Origin: Lachnospiraceae bacterium
GTDB taxonomy: Bacteria; Bacillota; Clostridia; Lachnospirales; Lachnospiraceae
DNA length: 64,000 nt
Direction: 5' to 3'
Assembly (NCBI GenBank): GCA_022791755.1
Contig: JAAVZR010000043.1
Coordinates: forward strand, 160,930 to 224,929
Shown here piece by piece: positions 27,935 through 38,452 of this stretch. Positions within the stretch are counted from its first letter, which is position 1. Every line of letters begins with the position of its first letter. The notes beneath the pieces are model-generated. The model saw nothing but the letters and a program-made list of their open reading frames with translations, made no database searches and had not been told where the DNA came from. A program made the position numbers and the translations under genes.

Positions 27935-28957
27935 CTAATACAGGCTTCCCGAGTTCACCACGGGCTGGGCGTCGTGATTGCCGCAGAGGACCACTAAAAG
28001 GTTTGACACCATGGCAGCCTTGCGCTCTTCATCCAACGTCACCACATTATGTTCATTCAGGCGCTCCAGAGCCATCTCCACCATGCCTACCGCTCCGTCC
28101 ACGATCATCTTTCTGGCATCAATAATCGCGGAAGCCTGCTGGCGCTGCAGCATGACGGCGGCGATCTCCGTCGCATAGGCGAGATAGGTGATACGGGCCT
28201 CCACTATCTCGATCCCGGCCTCATTTACTCGTTTCTGAATCTCCTCGCGGATCCGGGCCGCCACCACTTCGCTGGAGCCTCTCAGGCTTCCCTCATCCGC
28301 AACCCCATCCCCGGTGGTATCCACATTGGGAGCCACATCGTAGGGGTAGAGACGTACTATGTTGCGCAGGGCACTGTCGCACTGTAAGGACAGAAACTCC
28401 TTGTAATTATCCACATTAAAGACAGCCTTGGCCGTATCCACGATCTTCCAGGTCACAGCGATGCCGATCTCCACCGGATTACCCAGGCAGTCATTGATCT
28501 TCTGCTTGTTATTATTGAGCGTCATGATCTTCATCGACAGTTTCTTACTGACCATATCTGAGGACATGGATATGCCTTCCGCGCCGGTGAAGACGGCCCT
28601 CACGGAATGGGTCTTCACGTCACCGCTCTGATTCAGCTGGGTCTTCGCCGCCGGGTTTACGCTGATGCAAAAGGGATTTACAAAATAAAATCCGTCCCCT
28701 CTGAGAGTGCCTATATACTTGCCAAACAGCGTCAGAACCAGCGCCTCCTGCGGCTTTAATACCTTTAATCCCATCAGAGGAATCCACGCCACCAGAATCA
28801 CCAGAATGCCGCCAATGAGCAGCGCCGGACTCCCGCCCGCCTCCACCATAAAGCTTCCCCCTATCACTCCCGCCAATGCCAGGATATATGCCAGTATCAC
28901 AAGAAGCAGCACCAGCATCCCGTTCTTTCTTCCCTTTAGTACAATCTCTTTCATCAC
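27935..28957 (-). CDS. SPFH/Band 7 domain membrane protein
   Basis: [25 protein letters not shown]...[47 protein letters not shown]...[15 protein letters not shown]. Confidence 0.95.
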   Translation of the reverse strand: MMKEIVLKGRKNGMLVLLLVILAYILALAGVIGGSFMVEAGGSPALLIGGILVILVAWIPLMGLKVLKPQEALVLTLFGKYIGTLRGDGFYFVNPFCISVNPAAKTQLNQSGDVKTHSVRAVFTGAEGISMSSDMVSKKLSMKIMTLNNNKQKINDCLGNPVEIGIAVTWKIVDTAKAVFNVDNYKEFLSLQCDSALRNIVRLYPYDVAPNVDTTGDGVADEGSLRGSSEVVAARIREEIQKRVNEAGIEIVEARITYLAYATEIAAVMLQRQQASAIIDARKMIVDGAVGMVEMALERLNEHNVVTLDEERKAAMVSNLLVVLCGNHDAQPVVNSGSLY

Positions 28958-29296
28958 TCAATGTCTCCTATCTTTTTGATATCAAAATCATATCATATCA
29001 ATCTGTTTTTGTCAACAGAGTCTTTCCCGTATTTTTCAAACTGCCCCTTCCTTTTCCGGAGATTCTATGCTACACTAGAGCGTGTTTGCAAATTACTTTC
29101 TGACGGCTGCCTTCTCTGTGCAGCCATAAAACGGAGGATATTGTTATAAAACTGGAAATTGAGCCTTAATACCAAGAAAAAGGACAAGGCATGAAAGAAT
29201 GTCCTGTCCTTTCTGAAATGTGGAGGATTGGTAAAGATTTTTGGTGCAGGCGTATATAATATTAGAGAATATGGATGCGACGGAGTGTTTAATAAT

Positions 29297-30139
29297 ATGA
29301 GTGTATATAAATACGATATTACTAAAGAGCTTGTATACAAAACAGTAGACTCATCATTAAAGATGCCAATGGCTAAAATGGAAAGAGACATGATTGTAAA
29401 AGCGTTTTCGCTATACAAAAAAGTAACATATTTTAATGCAAAAACAGTAAGGCTTGAAAATATAGAAGATCAAAATGAAAAGTCGATAATAAAATTGTCA
29501 CTGATAGATTTTTTCGATTTTCTGGTAATTAATATTGTATCACTACAATTAGATGATTTTATTCAATATATAAAGTCTAATGATATGTACCATGATTTAC
29601 ATGATGTTATCAATAGACTTAAGCACTATTGTATGGAGATGAGAAAGGTAGACGACTTTAAAACACTAATCTACAGGGGGATGTCCTCTAATGCACTTGC
29701 AGTAAGCGTTTTGCTCTCGGATGATAATGGCGATTATTTGCTTACTCAAAGAAGCAAAAAAGTGGGAATAAGCGAAAAATTTCATAGTGTTTCCGCAACC
29801 GGAACTGTAGATGAAGTCGATTACTGTAGTGCAGATCCATTGAAGAATTGTGTAGTCAGAGAACTGCATGAAGAATTAAATATACATGTAAACAACGAAA
29901 ATCTTCAAATGCATTCAATTGTTGCTGGGAAAAATAAATTACAACCTATAGTAATAATAAATGGAAGAATAGAAGGCATATTTAGTGAATTATTGAATAG
30001 AGCAAACGAGGCAAAAGATTTCACATATGAAGTAGATAAGTTGTGCATAGCGAATAGAGAATTATTAAAAACAATCTTAACTAATAACAAATTTACAGAG
30101 GCAGTAGAGTATCATATAAAAACTGTAGCAGAATTGTAG
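29297..30139 (+). CDS. Atypical Nudix-domain protein with conserved N-terminal extension (paralog 1)
   Basis: SVSATGTVDEVDYCSADPLKNCVVRELHEELNI; ATG at 29297 preferred over the TTG at 29228. AT-rich. Confidence 0.8.
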   Translation: MSVYKYDITKELVYKTVDSSLKMPMAKMERDMIVKAFSLYKKVTYFNAKTVRLENIEDQNEKSIIKLSLIDFFDFLVINIVSLQLDDFIQYIKSNDMYHDLHDVINRLKHYCMEMRKVDDFKTLIYRGMSSNALAVSVLLSDDNGDYLLTQRSKKVGISEKFHSVSATGTVDEVDYCSADPLKNCVVRELHEELNIHVNNENLQMHSIVAGKNKLQPIVIINGRIEGIFSELLNRANEAKDFTYEVDKLCIANRELLKTILTNNKFTEAVEYHIKTVAEL

Positions 30140-30150
30140 TTGCGAGAAAG

Positions 30151-31200
30151 ATGTGGGCAATGGGGCTGTATTTGTGTGAAATACTAAAGGATTTGTTGAC
30201 AAATTTAATAAAAGTAACTATAACTGGCGGAGTACTATGGGGTGTTGTTTTATTAAATTATTATTTAAAGAGAAACCAGTTGTTTATTTGCAAGGGAATC
30301 AAACCTTCCAATAGAGTATTTCGTTGTATGAACATAGCTTTCGAAGAAATACGAATTGAGGAGGATGAAAAGAAGTTTAAGAATATATTTGATGAAAAAG
30401 AAAAGAAACAGTTATTGGCACATTCAGCCGGAAAGAAAATCTTTGATGGAGATATGGTAAGGTTATCAAAAGTTAATAATAATATTTGTTTTGTACAAAA
30501 AATAAAATATTTTGATTTTTTAACAACAAATCTTATATTTAAACCAGCCAGTTCAAAATTATTATCGCCTAAAGATGCCTTGTGGCATATGATTTTTGAT
30601 GAAGAATTTCGAGTTAGAAATAAGCTGGAAAATCGTCTTAAATCTAAAGTGGCATGGTATGGAAAATTAAAATCATTTGATGCTATTCTTAATGTTGATG
30701 AATTCGCAAATGCAATTGCTACCAGTGTAGTATTACGAGATAATCAGGACAGGATTCTTATTGTAAAGCGTAGCAATAAAAATGCAATATCTTCAGGAGA
30801 TTTTGCTGTTAGTGCCACAGGCAGCCTTAAAATCGAAGATTTGGAGAAAGAAAACCCATTTATTTGTGCAGGCTTGCGCGAGGTAAAGGAAGAACTTAAC
30901 TTAGATGTTCCATTAAAAATAACTGATATTATTATTGTAAAACAAAAATATCAACCGGTTATTTTGATGGAGGGTAAGATAGAACAAAACTTTAGCGAAC
31001 TAGTGGAAACAATAAAAAAAGCAATAGATTATAATAATGAAAATACTAAAATTTATGCTGTACCCTGTAAGGAAATAAGAGGAATCGCAAGAAAATATAA
31101 GTTTACAGATACAAGTATTTATCAATTAGCGGGGACATGTAATGCTTTATCTTGGTTTTTTACTAAAAAGCGGAATATACATAAATACGAACTCAAATAA
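30151..31200 (+). CDS. Atypical Nudix-domain protein with N-terminal TM segment (paralog 2)
   Basis: N-terminal TM LLTNLIKVTITGGVLWGVVLLNYYL; AVSATGSLKIEDLEKENPFICAGLREVKEELNL; homologous to 29297..30139 in both halves. Confidence 0.8.
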   Translation: MWAMGLYLCEILKDLLTNLIKVTITGGVLWGVVLLNYYLKRNQLFICKGIKPSNRVFRCMNIAFEEIRIEEDEKKFKNIFDEKEKKQLLAHSAGKKIFDGDMVRLSKVNNNICFVQKIKYFDFLTTNLIFKPASSKLLSPKDALWHMIFDEEFRVRNKLENRLKSKVAWYGKLKSFDAILNVDEFANAIATSVVLRDNQDRILIVKRSNKNAISSGDFAVSATGSLKIEDLEKENPFICAGLREVKEELNLDVPLKITDIIIVKQKYQPVILMEGKIEQNFSELVETIKKAIDYNNENTKIYAVPCKEIRGIARKYKFTDTSIYQLAGTCNALSWFFTKKRNIHKYELK

Positions 31201-31282
31201 TTATATACAATGATGGCTATTTTCTTTGAAACCGCTTTATGAAGCTAAACAAATTGATATCTTGTTGAAAGGAGCTTTTACT

Positions 31283-31391
31283 ATGGATAAAATCGGATAT
31301 TGATTTTGGTAATTGTACTTTGACGATTAGTCGGTCAAGCCCATTTACCGATGATGCAGCAGATATACTGTGCAAGCAGAAGCAGAAATAA
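31283..31391 (+). pseudogene. Short frameshifted ORF remnant
   Basis: AAAGGAG RBS and ATG GAT AAA, then a one-base shift into SDIDFGNCTLTISRSSPFTDDAADILCKQKQK-stop. Confidence 0.35.
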
Positions 31392-31448
31392 CTCTGAGAG
31401 ACGAAAACCCTATAAAATATAGAAAAACCAAAGGAGATTAAGATAAAA

Positions 31449-32546
31449 ATGAAACTAGGCATCGTAGGGTTACCCAATGTAGGAAAAAGCACTTTATTTA
31501 ACTCGTTGACAAAAGCCGGCGCCGAATCGGCCAACTATCCTTTCTGTACCATAGATCCCAATGTAGGTGTGGTGGCCGTGCCGGATTTCCGCCTGAAGCT
31601 TCTGACCGATATGTACCATTCCAGAAAAACCACCCCTGCCGTGGTCGAATTCGTCGATATCGCCGGTCTGGTAAAGGGCGCTTCCAAAGGAGAGGGGCTG
31701 GGGAACCAGTTTCTGGCCAATATCCGCGAGGTGGACGCCATCCTTCATGTCGTGCGCTGCTTTGAGGACGGCAATATCGTCCATGTGGACGGCAGTATCA
31801 ATCCCCTGCGGGATATCGAAACCATCAATCTGGAGCTGATCTTCTCCGATCTGGAGGTGCTGGAGCGCCGGATTTCCAAGACGAACCGGGCCGCCATGAA
31901 CGATAAGACTATGGCCTGGGAGCTGGCCATCCTCAGGGAAATAAAGGCCTATCTGGAGGAAGGCAAGCTGGCGAAGACCATGACCTTCGATAATGAGGAT
32001 ACGCTTGCCTTTGTACAGAGCCTGAATCTCCTGACCTGGAAACCGATGATCTTCGCCGCCAATGTGGCCGAGGACGAGATCGCCGACGATGCCGCCTCCA
32101 ATCCCTTCGTACAGGAGGTCCGCCGCTATGCCTGCGAAAACGGCAGCGAGGTCTTCGCTGTCTGCGCCCAGATCGAGGAAGAGCTCTCGGAGCTGGAAGA
32201 GGAAGAAAAGCAGATGTTTCTGGAGGACCTGGGCCTTAAGGAATCCGGCCTGGATAAGCTCATAAAGGCCAGCTACTCTCTTTTGGGTCTCATCAGCTAC
32301 CTGACGGCCGGCGAACAGGAAACCCGCGCCTGGACCATCAAAAAAGGAACAAAGGCCCCCCAGGCTGCCGGTAAGATCCACTCCGATTTCGAGAGAGGCT
32401 TCATCCGTGCCGAGGTGGTGGGCTATCAGGAGCTCCTGGACGCCGGCGCCTATGCGGCGGCCAGAGAAAAAGGACTGATCCGGCTGGAGGGCAAGGATTA
32501 TGTGGTGCAGGACGGCGATGTGATTTTGTTCCGTTTTAACGTCTGA
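31449..32546 (+). CDS. ychF: Redox-regulated ATPase YchF (Obg-like)
   Basis: [43 protein letters not shown]-terminal TGS domain. Confidence 0.98.
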   Translation: MKLGIVGLPNVGKSTLFNSLTKAGAESANYPFCTIDPNVGVVAVPDFRLKLLTDMYHSRKTTPAVVEFVDIAGLVKGASKGEGLGNQFLANIREVDAILHVVRCFEDGNIVHVDGSINPLRDIETINLELIFSDLEVLERRISKTNRAAMNDKTMAWELAILREIKAYLEEGKLAKTMTFDNEDTLAFVQSLNLLTWKPMIFAANVAEDEIADDAASNPFVQEVRRYACENGSEVFAVCAQIEEELSELEEEEKQMFLEDLGLKESGLDKLIKASYSLLGLISYLTAGEQETRAWTIKKGTKAPQAAGKIHSDFERGFIRAEVVGYQELLDAGAYAAAREKGLIRLEGKDYVVQDGDVILFRFNV

Positions 32547-32614
32547 CCTCCTTCCTGATGTCCTAAAAGCTTTCTGACAGAGATAAATCAAAACTACAAA
32601 CCGGGAGGAATACC

Positions 32615-32812
32615 ATGGACTCCAAAAAAATCAACCGGATATGGACCGCCAGCCTGCTTGTACTAGGCGTCGTAACCGTCATATTGACCGGGGCTGAGAC
32701 GGTAAATATCCATCTGTCCGATGAGGCGGTACGAACACTGGGAATCCTTGATCTGGGTGCATTTTCGGTATTGCTGTATTCCACCATAATGAGACTGAAC
32801 CAGCCAAAATAA
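32615..32812 (+). CDS. Small membrane protein, two TM
   Basis: 65 codons; RBS GGGAGGA before the ATG; hydrophobic segments. Confidence 0.6.
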   Translation: MDSKKINRIWTASLLVLGVVTVILTGAETVNIHLSDEAVRTLGILDLGAFSVLLYSTIMRLNQPK

Positions 32813-32885
32813 AATCAGGCTGACATGTGGACACTTTTTGCTTCCTGTACATACGATATAGTAAAAGTTCAGGAATGTTTGTATC

Positions 32886-33779
32886 ATGTATTTTTTTATC
32901 GGCTTTCTGGTCGTCATATGTCTGATTTTCGTCTGTCTGCGTGCCCGCAAAAGACCCTGTTGTCTTAAGCGGACATGCAGCCTATCTCATGAAGAAAAAT
33001 GTGAGAAGCTGGCCGGGCTCATCGAGCCCTCCGGCTTTGACTACGAGCCCTGCCAGGACATCTTTGTCTCCCGCACCGACGCCTGGCAGCGCCGTTTCGG
33101 CTACTGCTCTTTTTTCGACCGCACAGCCCCCCTGTTTCAGATGGTTTTTGACTGTGAGACCGTTTATTTTGATTATGACGGGCAAACCTGGCTGCTGGAG
33201 CTCTGGAAAGGGCAGTACGGGATCAATACCGGCTGCGAGATAGGTCTTTACACCGCCGGCCGCCTCTTAGCGCCCCATGAACGAAAGAACGCGCTTTTTC
33301 AGGTTCCTGAGGAGTTTCTGCTCCCCATGCGTGTCTCTCTCCATCGGGAGGGACATCAGCTCTTTGCCCTCTCCCGGTGTCACTGGTGGCTGGCCGGTTT
33401 TACCATGGGTCTTTTTTCGGAGCCTTCCCATCTGCAGATGATCGCCTCCGTGACCTTTCCCGAAGACGGGATGCTGTGCGCCTGCACCGGCGCTCTCCGG
33501 GAGCTGGGCTATGGGCACGGAGACCTCTGTGTGGAAGGAAGAACTGTGACGATCTGCTTCTGCCGTCCCCGCACCCCGCAGCCACAGCGCCATTTCCCGC
33601 TCACCTGCGCTTTCTCCCAGTGGAAAAACCGCCTGTTCTGCCGGATCTATGTCTATGTCACGCGGCCCTTTACACGAAACCTGGATCGTCTTGTGTATCT
33701 GTGTTGTTTCCTGCCCTTTGCTTTCAGAAAAACCATCTGTATCCGCAGACCCAGAAAGAGAAGGGGGCGTTTTGCATGA
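32886..33779 (+). CDS. DUF4474-like protein with N-terminal TM
   Basis: GFDYEPCQDIFVSRTDAWQRRFGYCSFFDRTAPLFQMVFDCETVYFDYDGQTWLLELWKGQYGINTGCEIGLY. Confidence 0.75.
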   Translation: MYFFIGFLVVICLIFVCLRARKRPCCLKRTCSLSHEEKCEKLAGLIEPSGFDYEPCQDIFVSRTDAWQRRFGYCSFFDRTAPLFQMVFDCETVYFDYDGQTWLLELWKGQYGINTGCEIGLYTAGRLLAPHERKNALFQVPEEFLLPMRVSLHREGHQLFALSRCHWWLAGFTMGLFSEPSHLQMIASVTFPEDGMLCACTGALRELGYGHGDLCVEGRTVTICFCRPRTPQPQRHFPLTCAFSQWKNRLFCRIYVYVTRPFTRNLDRLVYLCCFLPFAFRKTICIRRPRKRRGRFA

Positions 33780-34666
33780 ATTACCGGCGGCGTCTCTGTC
33801 GGGCTTTTCGGGATGCCCCCTGTCTGCCTCTTAATGAGCATTCCCGCTATCTTCTGATCAGCGACTGTCACCGCGGAAACGGCAGCTCCAACGATAATTT
33901 TCTGAAAAACCAGCACCTGTATGCGGCGGCGCTGGAATACTACTACCGTCACGGCTATACCTGTATCGAGTTGGGGGACGGGGATGAGCTGTGGGAAAAC
34001 CGCTCCATGCAGCAGATCATCGAGGTACACAGCCATATTTTCCGCATCCTGGCACGGTTTTACCATGAGGGGCGGTTCTATTCCCTGTATGGAAACCACG
34101 ATATCGTCAAAAAGTCCCCCCAGGCTGCCCGCTGGTTCGCCGAGGACCGCTCCGGCCTGCGGCCTGAGCCTCTCTTTGCGGATATCACCTTCTACTCCGG
34201 GCTGATTCTGAAGGACAGCCAGGAGGTAAAAGACCTGTACCTGACCCACGGTCATCAGACCGATTTTCTTAACAGCACGCTGTGGCGCTGCAGTCGTTTT
34301 CTGGTCCGTTATCTCTGGGGGCCTGCCGAACGCATGGGCTTTCTCGATCCCACCAGCGCCGCCAAAAATAATAAAAAGAAGCGTCATACCGAAGAGAAGC
34401 TTACGCAATGGGCCATCGAGGAGGGGCATATCCTGGTCACCGGCCATACTCACCGGCCCATGATCGGCACCCCCCAGGCCCCCTACTGCAATACCGGCAG
34501 CTGCGTCCATCCCCAGGGCATCACCTGCATAGAGGTCTGCCGCCGCTGTCTGACACTGGTAAAATGGTCGCTCTCAACAAGGCCCGACCAAAGTCTCTAT
34601 GTCTCCAGAGAGGTGCTGGCCGAACCGGTCTGCATCGATGAATATCAAAACGGCAAGACACGGTGA
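33776..34666 (+). CDS. Metallophosphoesterase
   Basis: ISDCHRGNG, LGDGDELWENR, YGNHD, VTGHTHRP metal-site motifs; ATG at 33776 overlaps the upstream stop (ATGA). Confidence 0.92.
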   Translation: MNYRRRLCRAFRDAPCLPLNEHSRYLLISDCHRGNGSSNDNFLKNQHLYAAALEYYYRHGYTCIELGDGDELWENRSMQQIIEVHSHIFRILARFYHEGRFYSLYGNHDIVKKSPQAARWFAEDRSGLRPEPLFADITFYSGLILKDSQEVKDLYLTHGHQTDFLNSTLWRCSRFLVRYLWGPAERMGFLDPTSAAKNNKKKRHTEEKLTQWAIEEGHILVTGHTHRPMIGTPQAPYCNTGSCVHPQGITCIEVCRRCLTLVKWSLSTRPDQSLYVSREVLAEPVCIDEYQNGKTR

Positions 34667-34858
34667 ATCGCCTGTCAGGATAACGGAGGACATACGGGAA
34701 TGAGATAAAACGGTACGCAAAAGTCTGATCTTCGATAATACAAAAAATGTATCAAAAACAGTGAAAAAACAGGATTACAAAACGCCGGAATAATGTTATA
34801 ATAGAAGGACTACCTGCTACACGCAAACTACACTATTTTGAACCGCGGAGGAAGTAAG

Positions 34859-36529
34859 ATGAAAGAAAGCCAAACGTCCCAAAACGGACAAAATGCAAAG
34901 TACAGACGAATCGGGCAGAAGGTCGGCAATGTTGTCATTATTATGCAGATCATCTCAATCGTACTGGCCGTGACCGTCTGTATCTTAATGTTCCGCTCCC
35001 TGATCACCAAGATGCACAGGGAGCGCTGCACCAACGGCACCAATATGCTGGCTCTGGAACTCAGCCGGGCGTCCGGGGACGAGGACATGAACCAGATACT
35101 GGATGAATTAAAGAGCCGTATGGGTTGTGAGTTCACCATTTTTGAGGGGGATACCCGCGCCTACAGCACAGTAATTCAGGATGGCCGCCGGGCAGTGGGA
35201 ACAAAGCTTTCTGCCGATCTGAGCGCCATCGTATTGCAGCAGGGGCAGAGCTATGTGGGAGAGACTACCATCCTGGGAGAAAGCTATCTCTGCTCCTATG
35301 TCCCCGTCAAAGGACCTGACGGCAAAATCAGCGGCCTGATCTTCGCCGGCATCTCCACTGCGGAGGCCAAGCGAGAGACGATTATCGTGATTGCTCTGGC
35401 CGCTCTGATGAGTCTCATCACTATTGGAGGCTGCATCCTGTTCCTGTCTTCTTATCTCAAGAAGCAGGTTTCGGCTCCGTTAAGAAAGATCACTCAGGCA
35501 GCCCAGCAGCTGGAAAAAGGAGAACTGGGACTGTCCGGCGGCGGAGACGTCCGCGTCGATATCCACTCCAATGATGAGATCGGTACTCTGGGACGAATCT
35601 TTGAGGATACGATCCGCCGGCTTCAATCTTACATCGGCGAAATCACCACCATATTAAGCGCCATTGCCGGCAGCGACCTGACAGTTTCCACCAGCCAGGA
35701 TTATATAGGCGATTTCCAGTCCATCAAGCAGTCCCTGGAGCAGATCCTCAGGGCATTAAACAGCACCATGAGCCAGATCGCCACCAGCGCCAGCCATGTC
35801 GCCGAAGGCTCTGAGGGCGTATCCGGCAGCGCCCAGTCCCTGGCTCAGGGCGCCACCGAGCAGGCCAGCTCTGTCGAGGAGATTTCCGCCACTCTGGCAG
35901 ATATCTCTGCCAACGCCCGCAGCACTTCCACCGCCGCTGTGGAAGCCGGCAGTTTCGTCAATCAGGCCGGCGCTCAGTTAGGCACCAGCATCGAGTATGT
36001 CAAGGATCTGAATGTGGCTATGGAAAATATTTCCAATTCTTCCAGTGAGATCAGCACCATCATCGCCACCATCGAGAATATTGCGTTCCAGATCAATATC
36101 CTCTCCCTGAATGCTTCCGTGGAAGCCGCCCGGGCCGGCTCCGCCGGTAAGGGCTTTGCGGTGGTTGCCGATGAGGTACGCAATCTGGCCGCAAAATCTG
36201 ACCAGGCCGCCAAGGCTACCAAGGAGCTGATCGACAACTCCATCGCCGCCATCGCCGAGGGCGCCCGCGCCGTGGAGCAGGTCACCGATTCCCTGGAACG
36301 GACCAGCCAGATCGCCGGCAATGTGACCACTCAGGTGGCTCTGGTCGTGGAATCCGTGGAGAAACAGACTGTGGCCATTTCTCAGGTCGCCGAAGGCGTG
36401 GATCAGATCTCCACCGTGGTGCAGACCAACTCCGCCACCAGCGAAGAGTGCGCGGCCGCCAGCGAGGAGCTGTCCTCTCAGGCCGGGCTGCTTAAGAATC
36501 TGATTGGGGCGTTTCGGTTGAAGAGATAG
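34859..36529 (+). CDS. Methyl-accepting chemotaxis protein
   Basis: N-terminal TM, single cache-like sensor, HAMP, and [48 protein letters not shown] hairpin. Confidence 0.97.
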   Translation: MKESQTSQNGQNAKYRRIGQKVGNVVIIMQIISIVLAVTVCILMFRSLITKMHRERCTNGTNMLALELSRASGDEDMNQILDELKSRMGCEFTIFEGDTRAYSTVIQDGRRAVGTKLSADLSAIVLQQGQSYVGETTILGESYLCSYVPVKGPDGKISGLIFAGISTAEAKRETIIVIALAALMSLITIGGCILFLSSYLKKQVSAPLRKITQAAQQLEKGELGLSGGGDVRVDIHSNDEIGTLGRIFEDTIRRLQSYIGEITTILSAIAGSDLTVSTSQDYIGDFQSIKQSLEQILRALNSTMSQIATSASHVAEGSEGVSGSAQSLAQGATEQASSVEEISATLADISANARSTSTAAVEAGSFVNQAGAQLGTSIEYVKDLNVAMENISNSSSEISTIIATIENIAFQINILSLNASVEAARAGSAGKGFAVVADEVRNLAAKSDQAAKATKELIDNSIAAIAEGARAVEQVTDSLERTSQIAGNVTTQVALVVESVEKQTVAISQVAEGVDQISTVVQTNSATSEECAAASEELSSQAGLLKNLIGAFRLKR

Positions 36530-36594
36530 GCGGGACACGGGAGATGGATTCCGCTTTGACGGAGTATATCGGTCATTACATGTAGCATGAAAAA

Positions 36595-36645
36595 GGCCCT
36601 GAGATCGTCCGCGTGAAGGCGGAGATGCCCAGGGTCTTTTATTCT
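36595..36645 (+). terminator. Probable terminator after the MCP gene
   Basis: GGCCCTGAGATCgTCCGC-gtgaa-GGCGGAgATgCCCAGGGTCTTTTATT. Confidence 0.5.
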
Positions 36646-36728
36646 TGGCTGTCATTTCTCTGCAAATTGCTTATTTTTGTGCGGTATAAAAAAGAAGGAT
36701 GTGTTGCACATGCTTAATCTCTCAATTC

Positions 36729-37499
36729 TCAGTTACTTAATCTACAGATTTGCCGGGCCTCTTCATAAACTCTCATTAATCCAGCATCTGCATTACAATA
36801 ATAAGAATGCAGATATTGCATCATCGCAAAGTCTTCTTCTGAGTCAATGTCTAAAACCAGATAATCGGGCATTACAGAAATACCACAATTATAGTCAAGA
36901 ATTGTTTTCTCTATCTTCTCATTAAGAAACATGGGATTATAAGCATATATGCTTGCATTCATCTCGTAAGACTTTTGAGCTTGTTGTCGTGCAGTATAGT
37001 CTGATATACATATTTTTCTGTAATATCCATCCGGCTTATTTTCGACCATATTAAAATATGGGCTTCTTCTGGCTTCAACAACACTGAAAACCAAATCATA
37101 TCGGTCTTTGTTGTACTCTGCCACTATATTTTCAACATCTTCTACTCTTCGCACTGGTGAAGTAATATCCAGGTCAATCACTATATCTGCATTTGCGTCA
37201 AAGCAAGTTAAATATGTGTCTTTAATTACATCCACCTTCGGAACAACATCACCGGCAAGTTCTTCTTTTCGCTTAACATATCGCACCGGTATAGTCGTCT
37301 GTTTTTTTATAATTTCAACCAACGGCTCACTATCCGTATTCAAAGCAACCGTCACATTGTCCTCTGGATGCTCTTTCATGTAGCCCGTAATTGCCGCCAG
37401 AGTATAATAAGCCAAGGGAACTCCTCTCATCTCTTTCAAGTTTTTATTTTTAAAGCCCTTGGAACCAGCCCTTCCACAAATTGTAAATAATATGTTCAT
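36729..37499 (-). CDS. legF: Acylneuraminate/legionaminate cytidylyltransferase
   Basis: MNILFTICGRAGSKGFKNKNLKEMRGVPLAYYTL; NeuA/LegF-type; end of a nonulosonate operon. Confidence 0.85.
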   Translation of the reverse strand: MNILFTICGRAGSKGFKNKNLKEMRGVPLAYYTLAAITGYMKEHPEDNVTVALNTDSEPLVEIIKKQTTIPVRYVKRKEELAGDVVPKVDVIKDTYLTCFDANADIVIDLDITSPVRRVEDVENIVAEYNKDRYDLVFSVVEARRSPYFNMVENKPDGYYRKICISDYTARQQAQKSYEMNASIYAYNPMFLNEKIEKTILDYNCGISVMPDYLVLDIDSEEDFAMMQYLHSYYCNADAGLMRVYEEARQICRLSN

Positions 37500-37501
37500 A
37501 A

Positions 37502-38452
37502 TTATCTCCGTTTCATGTTTCCCTGAGTAATATTAAGTATATCCAGCCCATGACGATAGCTATCCTCAAGTTCGGTCTTTCCTGAAATCATGTCAAGGAA
37601 GTGTTCCAGTTCCCGTTTTTGATAGTCATCTCGCTCTTCATTAAAGTTAATCGTATTACCTGAACAAAGGAAGGATATCTTATTATTAACTATATCTCCC
37701 AGAATCGTTTCCTCTTTCGTGAACAGCTCTACCTCACGGATAGTCTTCCTTCCAAAATAATCCAGATGCAATTCCACAATCTTATCGGCATATTCCGCAA
37801 TATAAATCGCATAATCATCACTGTCTATCTCCAAATCAGACTTTTTTCCAACCATACTTTTTACTTTTTGGGGCCATCCAAAAAGATATGTTAAGTAATC
37901 CCATTCATGGATAAGATCAATACTGACACCACCGCCCATATCTTTATGCGCACTATAAGTTTGTCTATAGTCCTGATCCCGACGCCAATCCGGAAGAAAG
38001 CTGGATGAGATACTACGGACAGAAATCACTTCATCAGCTGAAATATAGTCCTTAATATACCGTATCACCGCATTGTAACGTAACGGACAGGCGACATAAT
38101 AAACACCATTGGGGCGGCGTTCAAATTCTTTTGCCGCTTCAAGTTGCGTCAGCGATACTACGGGCTTTTCGATAAAGAAATTATTACTTTTATTATGAAA
38201 TTGTTTCAGAGTATCAAGATGCTGCTCAGTAGGATTCGTTATAAAAACAACGTCATAATTACATGGCACATCTAACAGTTTTGTGTACTCTTTATTAATG
38301 CCCTCTGCCAAAACAGTGCCTGGAGTTCGCCTGAAAGCATCTATGGTTACAGATATTCCTTTCTTCGGCGCAATCATATGAAGATTGCGGATGTGTCTTT
38401 TTGCTATTGACCCAACCCCGACAAACAGTACCTTCAGCTCATTCATTCCCAT
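37502..38452 (-). CDS. Gfo/Idh/MocA family oxidoreductase
   Basis: KVLFVGVGSIAKRHIRNLH...FIEKPVV...DMGGGVSIDLIHEWDYLTYLFG. Confidence 0.88.
   Translation of the reverse strand: MGMNELKVLFVGVGSIAKRHIRNLHMIAPKKGISVTIDAFRRTPGTVLAEGINKEYTKLLDVPCNYDVVFITNPTEQHLDTLKQFHNKSNNFFIEKPVVSLTQLEAAKEFERRPNGVYYVACPLRYNAVIRYIKDYISADEVISVRSISSSFLPDWRRDQDYRQTYSAHKDMGGGVSIDLIHEWDYLTYLFGWPQKVKSMVGKKSDLEIDSDDYAIYIAEYADKIVELHLDYFGRKTIREVELFTKEETILGDIVNNKISFLCSGNTINFNEERDDYQKRELEHFLDMISGKTELEDSYRHGLDILNITQGNMKRR

Noticed and set aside
31494-32591. 365-aa minus-strand ORF opposite ychF
   Set aside because: Antisense shadow of a strongly conserved gene; no domain.
36677-36925. 82-aa plus-strand ORF at the end of the nonulosonate operon
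   Set aside because: Mostly antisense to the cytidylyltransferase 3' end; no domain and no clear RBS.
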